A DNA stretch of 64,000 nucleotides from Pseudomonas lundensis. GTDB taxonomy: Bacteria; Pseudomonadota; Gammaproteobacteria; Pseudomonadales; Pseudomonadaceae. Both the position numbers and the translations under genes were made by a program. The notes under the pieces were generated by a model, which made no database searches, was not told the DNA's origin, and was given only the letters and a program-made list of their open reading frames with translations. Below are positions 15,475 through 24,460 of the stretch, piece after piece (position 1 is the stretch's first letter; every line of letters begins with the position of its first letter). Location: NCBI RefSeq assembly GCF_001042985.1, contig NZ_JYKY01000023.1, positions 24,262-88,261 on the forward strand, given 5' to 3'.

Positions 15475-16506
15475 CTAGGAAAACAACTGCCGAATCAGAT
15501 TGGGCGTACAGCCGGTCCAGCGCTTGAGCGAGCGCCGGAAGTTGGCCGGATCGCTGAAATTGAGGTAGCGCGCGACGTCTTCGTTGCTCATCCCTTTGAT
15601 CTGATACAGGTACAGCGCCATGTGTTTACGCGCCTGATCCTGCTGCGCCTGAAAGTGTGTGCCGTGTTTACTCAGTTTGCGCTTGAGGGTGGCCTGGCTC
15701 ATGCTCAGGGTCTGGGCGGTGAGTTCCAGGCTCGGCGCGTGGTGCGCGTTGTGACGCAAATACACGTACACACGGTCAAGCAGACTGGCACTGAACCCCA
15801 GGCTGTCGAGTTCGCGCTGGGCGTGTTGCAACGCCACTTGCCGCGCAATCGCTGAGGCGTTGGGCCATGGCCGGTTAAGGCACTCCCGAGAGATGCGCAT
15901 CATGTCCAGCTGGCAGCCAAACTGGCTGTTTTCGCCCAGGTGCACCCAGTACTGCTCCACATAGCGGGGTTCGGCATGGCTGAACCGGCATTCCCACGGC
16001 AGCCGTTCGCCACTGAGCCACCGACTCATGGCCAGCAGGGCAGTCATGCTGGCTTCCAGCACAAAGCGCGCGTGCTCCTGGGCGCCGCTGCTGTCGAGCC
16101 AATACACATAGGCGTAATGGTCATCGAGCACTAGGCGCGGCGTCAGCAGCGGGCTGAGCAGGGCGCGATGGTGGATCACGGTTTCCAGCGCCTGATGCAG
16201 GTTGGGCGCCTGTTGCAGGGCGTGGCTGGCGGGGCCGTAATGCCCGGGCAACAAGCGCTGGCCGAACAGAAAGCTGCTGTCATCGGCGTCCAGCAGACGG
16301 CGGGCATTGCCGATCAGGCTGAAAAACTGCTGCGGGCTGACGCAGGTCGTGCCCGCCAGAATGTCTTCGTAAAACAGCCCGGTGCCGCGTAACAGGCGAT
16401 GGCTGTCGATGTCCCGCGACAGCGCCAGATCGATCAGCGTCGCGGGCTGATAATGCCCGGGTATGAAGCGCGTGTCGGCCTCGTACCACCCGCCGGGCCG
16501 GCTCAT
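15475..16506 (-). CDS. AraC-family regulator (arabinose-binding-like N-terminus)
   Basis: A 343-residue regulator with the OruR/ArgR-type N-terminal domain (about residues 15-200) and a C-terminal double HTH: first helix-turn-helix around LTAQTLSMSQATLKRKLSKHG, second around EDVARYLNFSDPANFRRSLKRWTG. The ATG at 16506 overlaps the stop of the GGDEF gene (ATGA), so the two are one translational unit; the longer frame is a shadow. Its stop is 95 bases past the dpkA stop on the opposite strand, so it is not clearly part of the lysine locus. Target genes unknown. Confidence 0.85.
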   Translation of the reverse strand: MSRPGGWYEADTRFIPGHYQPATLIDLALSRDIDSHRLLRGTGLFYEDILAGTTCVSPQQFFSLIGNARRLLDADDSSFLFGQRLLPGHYGPASHALQQAPNLHQALETVIHHRALLSPLLTPRLVLDDHYAYVYWLDSSGAQEHARFVLEASMTALLAMSRWLSGERLPWECRFSHAEPRYVEQYWVHLGENSQFGCQLDMMRISRECLNRPWPNASAIARQVALQHAQRELDSLGFSASLLDRVYVYLRHNAHHAPSLELTAQTLSMSQATLKRKLSKHGTHFQAQQDQARKHMALYLYQIKGMSNEDVARYLNFSDPANFRRSLKRWTGCTPNLIRQLFS

Positions 16507-17423
16507 GCGCGCTGGATCCGGGGCGGCTTGGCGCGGGCCAGTGCCAGGTTCAGGCGTTTGAGCAGGGCGTCCGGGGTTTCGTCGACCGCCATCACCACTG
16601 CGGTGCTCGCGCACAGGTAAACCCGTTCGCCCTGGAGACGGGTTTTATGCGCCAGGCTTTGCACCGCCTGTTCCATTTCCTGTGCCAGCAGGCGCGCCTG
16701 ACGTTCGCCGGTATTGGGCAACACCATCACAAAGCGATCCCCGGCCAGACGGCACAGCAGGTCGTGGCGGCGCAGGTTGAGCAACAACAACTGGCTGATG
16801 GCTTGCAACACGGCATCGCCTTCTGGGTGCCCGTATTGCTGATTGATCGACGCGAAATGATCGAGGTCGAGCGCCAGCAGCGACAACGGTTGCTGATGCT
16901 CAAGGCTGTGGCTCAGGCAATCGCTGACCTGACGCTTGAGGTAATCGGCGCCCCCCAGCGGCGTCAACTTGTCAAACAGGCGGTGCTCCCGAAATACCCG
17001 CTCGCGCTTCTCCATTTGCTGGCTGATGGCCAATTGTTCGCGGTGCCAGTGGAACAGGCCGATGGTCAGCAAGATCATGCCCACCGGCATCGGTGCCGAC
17101 TCCAGCCAGTGGTCCCAGCCGATGTGCTTGGGCAAGCGGATGAATTCGTCGAGCACATCGATCCACCACGAGAAAAACATGAAGCACAAACCGCTGGCCA
17201 AGTAGTGGGTGACGCGCCCGGCAGGTCGGCTTTTGAGCACCAGTCCCAGCCAGAACAGCATAAACAGCGCCGTGCCGCCTTCGCCCAGAATGTCCAGCCA
17301 CTGCCACTCACTGACCGGTTTTACGCTGCCGAAGGCCAGATTCAGCAGCAGGCCGATATTGGCCCCGAGTACCAGCAGGGCGAGTTTCCAGCGATGATGT
17401 GTAAGCACGTTTAACCCGCTCAT
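16503..17423 (-). CDS. Membrane GGDEF-domain protein with degenerate active site
   Basis: A 306-residue protein with about five transmembrane helices in residues 10-135 and a C-terminal GGDEF domain (about 150-300). The signature loop is AGDRF rather than GGDEF, so both the first glycine and the catalytic glutamate are replaced and cyclase activity is unlikely. The inhibitory I-site RxxD is kept five residues before the loop (RRHDLLCRLAGDRF), so it may act as a c-di-GMP receptor. Translationally coupled to the AraC gene, which suggests a signalling pair. Start at the ATG giving MSGLNVL. Confidence 0.85.
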   Translation of the reverse strand: MSGLNVLTHHRWKLALLVLGANIGLLLNLAFGSVKPVSEWQWLDILGEGGTALFMLFWLGLVLKSRPAGRVTHYLASGLCFMFFSWWIDVLDEFIRLPKHIGWDHWLESAPMPVGMILLTIGLFHWHREQLAISQQMEKRERVFREHRLFDKLTPLGGADYLKRQVSDCLSHSLEHQQPLSLLALDLDHFASINQQYGHPEGDAVLQAISQLLLLNLRRHDLLCRLAGDRFVMVLPNTGERQARLLAQEMEQAVQSLAHKTRLQGERVYLCASTAVVMAVDETPDALLKRLNLALARAKPPRIQRA

Positions 17424-17727
17424 GAGTGTTCTACCCAAACGTATTGCCGGTCAGCAGAACAGAGCCATGTGACAACCGTGTGACGGGCGCGCCGGGTCGA
17501 ATCAGCTCAGAGCTGTTGCAAGAAATTTCTGTAAACAACAGCGTGTCCAGGGCCTGCCGAGTTGAACACTTGAGGCGCCATTCACCCGGACGAAGTCGGC
17601 ACGGGGGCTTGGCCCTGATCGCCGTGGCGTGCGTGAACAGCCATTGCGTACCGCGTGAGGTCAAATCAGCTCATTTCGCCCTTCATCTGGGTCCAAACCC
17701 CCTGATTCCGGGGGCTTGCGCCACCTG
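17424..17727. other. Intergenic stretch upstream of the phytase operon
   Basis: No supported gene. It separates the GGDEF/AraC unit from the TonB receptor and ends in the Pho box. Small frames on either strand lack ribosome binding sites. Confidence 0.4.
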
Positions 17728-17745
17728 CTGTCACAGTACTGTCAT
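17728..17745 (+). promoter_or_regulatory. Pho box (PhoB binding site)
   Basis: CTGTCACAGTACTGTCAT: two direct CTGTCA repeats 11 bases apart, matching the PhoB consensus CTGTCAT-N4-CTGTCAT at all but one of the repeat positions. It lies 77 bases before the TonB receptor ATG, the right place to activate the receptor-phytase transcript when phosphate is scarce. Motif is seen; regulation is inferred and strongly supported by the phytase downstream. Confidence 0.8.
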
Positions 17746-17821
17746 CCGCGCTGCCTAGTTTTCGCTACCAATTGCCGGGCCACTTGCCCGGCCGGTCACG
17801 GGACGCTGGGGGAGCACAAGC

Positions 17822-20356
17822 ATGTACAAGTGTCGCAGTAAGGCACAGTGGGTCGGGTTTACAGTCAGCGCCTTGGCCATCGCGATTGCCAGTGAACGCC
17901 TGAGCGCCGCCGATGCGGCGGCTACAGGCGTCACCGAGCATGTGGAGGTGGTCGGGCAGGCGGCGAGCATCGATCAGGCGCTCAAGGAACAACGTAACTC
18001 CGACAACATCGAGAGCGTGGTGCACGCCGATGGCGTGGCGCAGTTGCCCGACGCCAACGTTGCCGAAGCCGTGCAGCGCCTGCCGGGCATCAGTGTCGAG
18101 CGCGATCAGGGGGAAGGCCGGTTTGTCAGCGTGCGCGGCCTGGGGCCGGACCTCAACAGCGTCACCATCAACGGCACGCTGGTGCCTTCGCCGGAAAGTG
18201 CGCGCCGGGCTGTGGCCCTGGATGTGTTGCCTTCCGAGCTGGTGCAATCACTGTCGGTGATCAAAACCCTGACCCCGGACATGGATGCCAACTCGCTGGG
18301 CGGCACCGTGGACGTACAAAGCCTGTCGGCATTCGACCACAAAGGGCTGTTTTACACCGGCACCAGTGAGGCCGGTTACAACCAGAACACCCACCAGACC
18401 AGCCCCAAGTTTTCGGGTGCGATCAGTGATCGTTTCAGCCTGGGTGACGGTATCGACAACTTCGGTGTGGCCGCTGCCCTGAGCTGGAACAAACGGGACT
18501 TCGGCTCCGATAACGTCGAAACCGGCGGCGCGTGGGATTTCAATGACGGCGCCCGGCTCAACAGTTTCGAGCAACGCGTGTACGACATCAGCCGTGAACG
18601 CACCGGCGGCGGGCTGAATTTCGACTACAAGCCCGATGACGACACCCAACTGTACCTGCGCACGCTGTACAGCCGCTTCAAGGACAGCGAAACCCGTAAC
18701 TCCACCAGCCTCGAATTCGACAAGCCACAGGCGGCAGGTGAGTTGGGCAAGGCCAAAGCCAAGCGCAAGCTCAAGCAGCGCGAAGAGACCCAGGAAATCC
18801 AGTCGTATGTGTTCGGTGGTGAACGCATGCTGGGCTTATGGACCCTCAGCGGGCAGGCGGGTTACAGCCGCTCCAGCGAAGACAGCCCGGGGCACATCGC
18901 GGGGGCCACGTTCAAAGGCAATTCCAGTTTCCCCAACAGCGGTTTTTACGACACTGAAAAGCCCCGGCCGATCATTAGCGCGGGCTTTTATGACCCGTCC
19001 AACTTCACCCTCGACAAAGTGGACTGGGAAGAGCAGGACACCCGCGACACCGAGAAAAACCTTCGCCTGGACCTGGCCCGTGACTACGACGTTGAGGGCT
19101 ATGCCTCGCAGGTCAAATTCGGCGGCAAGGTCAGCCGTCGCAACAAGGACAATGACCTCAATGCCTGGGTCTACAAGGATTTCGATGACGCCGGTTTTAA
19201 CGATGCGCAGTTGAACATGACCCCGTTCGACAAAGGCAATGTGCACTATCAGTTGGGCCAGTTCGGCCCCGGCATCAGCGGTGGTGCGATCAAAGACCTG
19301 ATCGGCGGCCTCAACCCCGGCGATTACTACGATGAACAGGAGTCGCGGGCCAACGATTTCAAAATGCGCGAAGACATCAATGCCGCGTACGTGATGAACA
19401 CCGTCGATATCGACGATTGGCGTTTTATCGCCGGCATGCGCTACGAGGGCACTGAATTCGAGGCCAAAGGCACAGGTGTGCGTGATGGCGCCTTTGAAGC
19501 ACAAGACACTCAACGCGATTATCACCACTGGCTGCCGGGGCTACACGCACGCTATCAGTTGGACAAAAACACCCAGCTGCGGGCGGCGTGGACCAACGCC
19601 GTGGTGCGCCCGACCTTTGGCCAGTTGGCGCCGGGTTTTGTGATTGACGATGACGAGGCCAGTTTCGGCAACCCCAACCTCAAGCCGCTGGAATCGAGCA
19701 ACTTCGACTTGGGCATTGAGCATTACATGGGGCAGGCGGGCACGGTGTCGGCGTTCCTCTTCTATAAAGACATCAAGAACTTTGTCTACAACAACGACCT
19801 GGCGGGCAGTGGCGAATGGGTCGATTTCACCGAGGCGCACACCTACGCCAACGGCGACAGCGCCAAGCTGTACGGGCTGGAGCTGGCCTATTCGCAGAAG
19901 TTTGACTGGCTGCCCGCACCGTGGAATGGCCTGTTGCTCGGCGCCAACACCACCTTCAGCCGTTCCAGCGCCAGCATTGAAGGGTTCGATCAGGGCACGG
20001 GGCGCAACCGCAAGCGCGACATCGACCTGCCCAACCAGTCCGACACCGTGGGCAACCTGATGCTCGGCTGGGAGGACGACACACTGAGCTTGCGCCTCTC
20101 TGCCAACTACAAATCGCAGTACCTCTATGAGCTGGCGGGGATCAGTGACAAAGCCCACGACCTGCATGTCGATGCGCAAACCTTTGTCGATTTCAGCGCC
20201 CGTTATTCGCTGACCAAAAACCTGCAAGTCAGCTTCGAGGCGCAGAACCTCACGGACCAGCCTTACTTCGTCTACAGCGGCCACCGTCGTTACAACAACC
20301 AGTACGAAGAGTACGGACCGACCTATTCGCTGGGCCTGACGTTCACCCATTTTTAA
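17822..20356 (+). CDS. TonB-dependent outer membrane receptor, likely phytate-linked
   Basis: An 844-residue TonB-dependent receptor: signal peptide (residues 1-30), possible TonB box EHVEVVG at about 39-45, plug domain (VADGVAQLPDANVAEAVQRLPGI-type core followed by RGLGPDLNSVTINGT), then a 22-strand barrel ending in the usual terminal phenylalanine (GLTFTHF). The plug is of the oligosaccharide/organic-substrate class rather than siderophore class. It starts 77 bases after a Pho box, has GGGGGAG before the ATG, and precedes the phytase by 38 bases. The simplest reading is uptake of phytate, its metal complex or a dephosphorylation product across the outer membrane. Confidence 0.85.
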   Translation: MYKCRSKAQWVGFTVSALAIAIASERLSAADAAATGVTEHVEVVGQAASIDQALKEQRNSDNIESVVHADGVAQLPDANVAEAVQRLPGISVERDQGEGRFVSVRGLGPDLNSVTINGTLVPSPESARRAVALDVLPSELVQSLSVIKTLTPDMDANSLGGTVDVQSLSAFDHKGLFYTGTSEAGYNQNTHQTSPKFSGAISDRFSLGDGIDNFGVAAALSWNKRDFGSDNVETGGAWDFNDGARLNSFEQRVYDISRERTGGGLNFDYKPDDDTQLYLRTLYSRFKDSETRNSTSLEFDKPQAAGELGKAKAKRKLKQREETQEIQSYVFGGERMLGLWTLSGQAGYSRSSEDSPGHIAGATFKGNSSFPNSGFYDTEKPRPIISAGFYDPSNFTLDKVDWEEQDTRDTEKNLRLDLARDYDVEGYASQVKFGGKVSRRNKDNDLNAWVYKDFDDAGFNDAQLNMTPFDKGNVHYQLGQFGPGISGGAIKDLIGGLNPGDYYDEQESRANDFKMREDINAAYVMNTVDIDDWRFIAGMRYEGTEFEAKGTGVRDGAFEAQDTQRDYHHWLPGLHARYQLDKNTQLRAAWTNAVVRPTFGQLAPGFVIDDDEASFGNPNLKPLESSNFDLGIEHYMGQAGTVSAFLFYKDIKNFVYNNDLAGSGEWVDFTEAHTYANGDSAKLYGLELAYSQKFDWLPAPWNGLLLGANTTFSRSSASIEGFDQGTGRNRKRDIDLPNQSDTVGNLMLGWEDDTLSLRLSANYKSQYLYELAGISDKAHDLHVDAQTFVDFSARYSLTKNLQVSFEAQNLTDQPYFVYSGHRRYNNQYEEYGPTYSLGLTFTHF

Positions 20357-20394
20357 AGGCGGCCCGAGCGGGCCAGTAGAAGGAATTTCCCATC

Positions 20395-22302
20395 ATGCGT
20401 TTTATCCGTAAACCGTGTCTGTTGCCGATTTTGGCCTGCCTCAGCGCAGCCACGGCGCAGGCCGCACCTGACATCGCAGCGCCGACTTTGCAGGCCTGGG
20501 GGACGGGCAACGTGCAGGCACTGGGCTTTGCCCCCGATCACCAGCGGCTGGCCGTGAGCAAGCGTGACGGGGTGTTGCTGCTCGATGCAGAGGGCAAAAC
20601 CCTGAGCCACGCGGCGGGCGCCTTCGCGTCGCTGGACAGCCGACCGATGGGCGATCAGGTGCTGGTTGCCAGCCATGACGAGAAAAAGCAGCAAGTGGCC
20701 CTGTTCAGCCTGGACCCGCGCAGCCATGAGTGGCAGGCACCGGTCTACTTGCCGCCCCGTGAGTACGCAGTCAACGGCGTGTGCCTGTACCGCGACGAGG
20801 CGAGCAATGTTTATCTGTTCACCGTGGGTGAAGAGGGCAAGGGCGAACAATGGCTGGTGGCGGCTGACCGCAAACGACTGGCCGAGCCACGTCTGGTGCG
20901 CAGCCTGCCGTTACCGCCGAATGCCGAGTTCTGTCAGGTTGACGATACCGGGCAACAGTTGTTCGTGAATGAAGAAAAAGTCGGCTGGTGGGTGTACCCG
21001 GCCCACGCCGAGGCCGATGCTTCGCGAGTACCCGTGGCGCTGATCGAGCCCTTTGGTGAGGTGAAAAAGGCCGCCGGGGCCATGGCGCTGGTGCCGGGCG
21101 GCATGCTCGGCCTGGACCCGAAAGCGGCGCACCTGCACCTGTACCAGCAGCACGGTAACGGTTGGTCGCCGGTGGCCCGATTGGTGCTGGACACGCTCAA
21201 AGAACCGGAACACCTGGCGGTGCGTCAGACGCCTCAAGGGTTGCAGGTGCTGGTGCAGGACGACAGCAACCAACAGGTGTTCCAGGGGCTGTTGAACTGG
21301 CAGCCGACCCCGGCCCGTGCCCCTGCGCCATTGCCGGTGATCAAACCCGTGGTGCAAACCGAACCGGTGGTCAGTCAGGGCGATGCAGCGGATGACCCGG
21401 CCATCTGGGTTAACCCGCAAAATCCGGCATTGAGCCGGGTCTTGGGCACCAATAAAAAGAACGGCCTTGAGGTGTACGACTTGCAAGGCAAGCGGCTGCA
21501 ACACCTTGAAGTGGGGCGCCTGAACAATGTCGATCTGCGTCCCGGATTCACGTTGGGCGAACGCACCGTGGACCTGGCAGTGGCCACCAACCGTGACCAC
21601 AACAGCCTCAGTGTGTTCAGCATCGACCCTGCCACGGGTGAGGTGCGCGCAGTGGGTGAAGTGCCGACACCGGTAAAGGACATCTACGGGTTCTGCCTGT
21701 TCAAAGCACCGGGGGGCGAACTCTACAGCTTCGCCAACGACAAAGACGGCACGTTCGTTCAGCACCGCCTGAGCGCCAGGGGCGATCAAGTGCATGGCGA
21801 GCTGGTGCGTCAGTTCAAGGTTCAGACCCAACCGGAAGGCTGTGTAGCGGACGACCGGCAGCAACGGTTGTTCGTGGGCGAAGAAGATGTGGCGGTGTGG
21901 GCGGTGGATGCGCGTCCCGATCAGCCGGCCACGCTGACCCGTGTGATCGGCGTTGGCGTTGGCGATCAGGTGCATGACGACATCGAAGGACTGGCGCTGT
22001 ATCAGACCGCCAAACAGTCCTATCTGGTGATTTCCAGCCAGGGCAATGACAGCTACGTAGTGCTGGATGCCGCACCACCGTATGCCGTGCGCGGCGCTTT
22101 TCGTGTCGGGGTTAACGCTGACGCCGGGATTGACGGAACGTCGGAAACGGACGGTCTGGACGTGACCTCGGCCAACCTCGGCGGGCCGTTTGCCCAAGGC
22201 ATGCTGGTGGTGCAGGACGGCCGCAAGCGCATGCCGGAGCAAAGCCAGAACTACAAGTACATCCCGTGGGCCGATGTGGCCAAGACCCTGAAATTGCCTT
22301 GA
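20395..22302 (+). CDS. Two-domain beta-propeller phytase
   Basis: A 635-residue secreted protein with signal peptide (MRFIRKPCLLPILACLSAATAQAA). The C-terminal half (about residues 320-635) is a beta-propeller phytase: DAADDPAIWVNP, NNVDLRPGF, the KDIYGFCLF strand, PEGCVADDRQQRLFVGEED and DDIEGLALY carry the calcium/phosphate-binding acidic and basic residues of the family. The N-terminal half (about 30-310) is a second, diverged propeller that keeps FCQVDDTGQQLFVNEE but lacks the DDPAIW strand, like the incomplete accessory domains of dual-domain phytases. It would release phosphate from phytate in the periplasm or outside. AGGAA precedes the ATG. Pho box upstream fits phosphate control. Confidence 0.92.
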   Translation: MRFIRKPCLLPILACLSAATAQAAPDIAAPTLQAWGTGNVQALGFAPDHQRLAVSKRDGVLLLDAEGKTLSHAAGAFASLDSRPMGDQVLVASHDEKKQQVALFSLDPRSHEWQAPVYLPPREYAVNGVCLYRDEASNVYLFTVGEEGKGEQWLVAADRKRLAEPRLVRSLPLPPNAEFCQVDDTGQQLFVNEEKVGWWVYPAHAEADASRVPVALIEPFGEVKKAAGAMALVPGGMLGLDPKAAHLHLYQQHGNGWSPVARLVLDTLKEPEHLAVRQTPQGLQVLVQDDSNQQVFQGLLNWQPTPARAPAPLPVIKPVVQTEPVVSQGDAADDPAIWVNPQNPALSRVLGTNKKNGLEVYDLQGKRLQHLEVGRLNNVDLRPGFTLGERTVDLAVATNRDHNSLSVFSIDPATGEVRAVGEVPTPVKDIYGFCLFKAPGGELYSFANDKDGTFVQHRLSARGDQVHGELVRQFKVQTQPEGCVADDRQQRLFVGEEDVAVWAVDARPDQPATLTRVIGVGVGDQVHDDIEGLALYQTAKQSYLVISSQGNDSYVVLDAAPPYAVRGAFRVGVNADAGIDGTSETDGLDVTSANLGGPFAQGMLVVQDGRKRMPEQSQNYKYIPWADVAKTLKLP

Positions 22303-22395
22303 GCCGGTTGTCATCAACCGGTCACCGCAGGGGTTTTGAATTTTATCCGTGCGCCACTCCCGCTGAGCGGCGCCGTCTTGAGCAAGGAGTCAGGT

Positions 22396-23106
22396 ATGCA
22401 AGCAACCATGGAACATATGACGATTTGGGGTTTGATCAGCGACGCCAGTCTGTTGGTGAAAGGGGTCATGCTGGTGTTGTTTCTGGCCTCTGTGCTGAGC
22501 TGGTTTTTGATCGTGCGCCGCAGTGCCATTTTGCGCCGCAGTGAACGCGACATGGACGCCTTCGCTCAGCGCTTGCGCAGTCAGGGCGAGCTGAACGCGC
22601 TGTATCGCGAGAGCCGCGACAATCACCACGACGATGCCGGTGCAGAGCAGGTGTTCGCAGCGGCCTACAGTGAGTACGCACAGCTGAAGCAGCAGCCGGG
22701 GATTGATCCTGACGGGGTGATGCAGGGGGTCGAACGCGCGTTATACGTAGCGATTACCGAGCAGGAAGTGCGCCTTGAAAAGGGCTTGCAGTTTCTGGCG
22801 ACGGTGGGCTCGGTCAGCCCGTACATCGGCCTGTTTGGCACCGTGTGGGGGATCATGAATTCGTTCATCGGTTTGTCTCAGGTGCAGCAGGCCACGTTGT
22901 CCACGGTGGCCCCGGGGATTGCCGAGGCCTTGATTGCCACCGCGATCGGTTTGTTTGCGGCGATTCCGGCGGTGATTGCCTACAACCGTTTTTCTTCCAG
23001 GGGCCAGACGTTGCTCACCCGCTATTACAGCCTCGGCAATGAAGTGCAAATGCGTCTGTACCGCGGTCTGCATGCAGGCGCGCGAAACATGGCGGCGGTT
23101 GCCTGA
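22396..23106 (+). CDS. exbB: ExbB proton channel subunit
   Basis: A 236-residue MotA/TolQ/ExbB-family inner-membrane protein with three helices (about residues 17-36, 130-155, 170-195) and the conserved GTVWGIMNSF and TAIGLFAAIPAVIAYN motifs that line the proton path. AAGGAG precedes the ATG at 22396. With ExbD and TonB downstream it drives a TonB-dependent receptor, here presumably the one at 17.8-20.4 kb. A dedicated copy is in keeping with one energiser per specialised transport system. Confidence 0.92.
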   Translation: MQATMEHMTIWGLISDASLLVKGVMLVLFLASVLSWFLIVRRSAILRRSERDMDAFAQRLRSQGELNALYRESRDNHHDDAGAEQVFAAAYSEYAQLKQQPGIDPDGVMQGVERALYVAITEQEVRLEKGLQFLATVGSVSPYIGLFGTVWGIMNSFIGLSQVQQATLSTVAPGIAEALIATAIGLFAAIPAVIAYNRFSSRGQTLLTRYYSLGNEVQMRLYRGLHAGARNMAAVA

Positions 23107-23120
23107 CAGGGGGTTTGATC

Positions 23121-23567
23121 ATGCTCGCTCGACCACAGCGTAAACACGGGCCCAAGGCCGAAATGAACGTCGTGCCGTATATCGACGTGATGCTGGTATT
23201 GCTGGTGATCTTTATGGTGACCGCGCCGATGCTGACCCAGGGGGTCAAAATAGAACTGCCCAAGGTGGCCAGTGAGGCGTTGATCAATGACAAACAGCAG
23301 ACGATCCTGACGTTATCGGTGAAGGCCGACGGCGGTTACTACTGGAATCTGGGAAGTGAACTGGACACCAAAAACCAGACGGACAGCGCCGTCAACCTTG
23401 ACGAGTTGCAGGCCAAGATCGGTCAGGTGGTGGCGCAAAACGGCGACACGCAGGTGTATATCCGGGCCGACAACGACGCCGGTTACGGCAGTGTGGTCAA
23501 GGCGATGTCTGCCTTGCAGCAGGGCGGCGTGAGCAACCTGGGGCTGGTGACCGAGGCGCCGCAATGA
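23121..23567 (+). CDS. exbD: ExbD proton channel subunit
   Basis: A 148-residue ExbD/TolR protein: short cytoplasmic tail, one transmembrane helix (YIDVMLVLLVIFMVTAPM) with the essential aspartate in it, and a periplasmic domain ending AMSALQQGGVSNLGLVTE. The ATG at 23121 has AGGGGG upstream. 14 bases after exbB; its TGA overlaps the tonB ATG. Confidence 0.92.
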   Translation: MLARPQRKHGPKAEMNVVPYIDVMLVLLVIFMVTAPMLTQGVKIELPKVASEALINDKQQTILTLSVKADGGYYWNLGSELDTKNQTDSAVNLDELQAKIGQVVAQNGDTQVYIRADNDAGYGSVVKAMSALQQGGVSNLGLVTEAPQ

Positions 23568-24349
23568 GCGCCGCAGTCATGGGGTGCGCGGTCACGCCGG
23601 CCCGGCACATGCCTTGGGGGCGACTGTGGCGTAACGCACAGGCGTGGGCCGTCACGGTTGCGTTGCACGGGGCAGTGGTGGCGCTGCTGGTGGTCGGCTG
23701 GACGCTGCAACAGCCGCCGGTGAGCGCGCCCGCCGTACTCAAGACCCGCTTGATTACCCTGCCTGCCGAACCGGTGGCCGCGCCAGCGCCGGACCCCTTG
23801 CCCGTGGCGGCACCGGCGCCGGTGGTCGAGGCTAAACCCGAGGTCAAACCTGCGCCGATCGACCCGCAGATTCAGGCGCGCAAACTTGAACAGGCTGCTT
23901 TGGCGCGCAAACGGGTCGCTGAGCAAAAGCAGGCACTGGAAGCCCGTCAGCTTGAAGAGCAGCAAGCCCGGCTACGCGAGCAACAGGCGCAGGCGCAGCG
24001 TCAGCAGGCGCTGGCCGATCAGGCGCGGGTTGCAGCAGATAACGCCCGGCGTGCGCAACAGCAGGCAGCGGCTGCCGACGTGCGCCAATATTTGCCCATC
24101 AGCAAGGACGCGCCGGATTACCCGCAGCGGGCGTTGGATAAAGGCGTTGAAGGGGATTGCACGGTGGAGTATTCGGTGACGCCTGAAGGCAAGGTCGAGA
24201 ACCCGAAAGTGGTGGGCAATTGCCACCCGATGTTTATTCGTCCTTCGCTACTCGCTGCGGCGACCTTCCGTTATAAGCCGCGAATGGTGGACGGTCAGGC
24301 CGTCAGCGTGGCGGGCGTGCGAAACACCTTTCACTACAAAATCCACTAA
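23564..24349 (+). CDS. tonB: TonB energy transducer
   Basis: A 261-residue TonB: one N-terminal anchor (about residues 28-48), a proline/alanine/lysine-rich spacer, a glutamine/arginine-rich coiled-coil-like stretch (about 105-180), and the C-terminal TonB domain (DAPDYPQRALDKGVEGDCTVEYSV, LLAAATFRYKPRMVDGQAV). The ATGA overlap with exbD shows a coupled exbBD-tonB set. The long coiled spacer makes it larger than housekeeping TonB proteins. It ends the phytase operon. Confidence 0.9.
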   Translation: MSAAVMGCAVTPARHMPWGRLWRNAQAWAVTVALHGAVVALLVVGWTLQQPPVSAPAVLKTRLITLPAEPVAAPAPDPLPVAAPAPVVEAKPEVKPAPIDPQIQARKLEQAALARKRVAEQKQALEARQLEEQQARLREQQAQAQRQQALADQARVAADNARRAQQQAAAADVRQYLPISKDAPDYPQRALDKGVEGDCTVEYSVTPEGKVENPKVVGNCHPMFIRPSLLAAATFRYKPRMVDGQAVSVAGVRNTFHYKIH

Positions 24350-24460
24350 CCCTGCTTGACGTCGGGCGCCGTCCCGACTGGCGTGAAGCTGACAGGCATC
24401 AACGCCTGATTTGCATTCCTGACCTATGCTGCAGGCGATTTTATGCATAAGGAGATGGCC

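Noticed and set aside
20911..22317. 468-codon minus-strand frame opposite the phytase
   Set aside because: Antisense shadow; the phytase on the other strand has signal peptide and family motifs.
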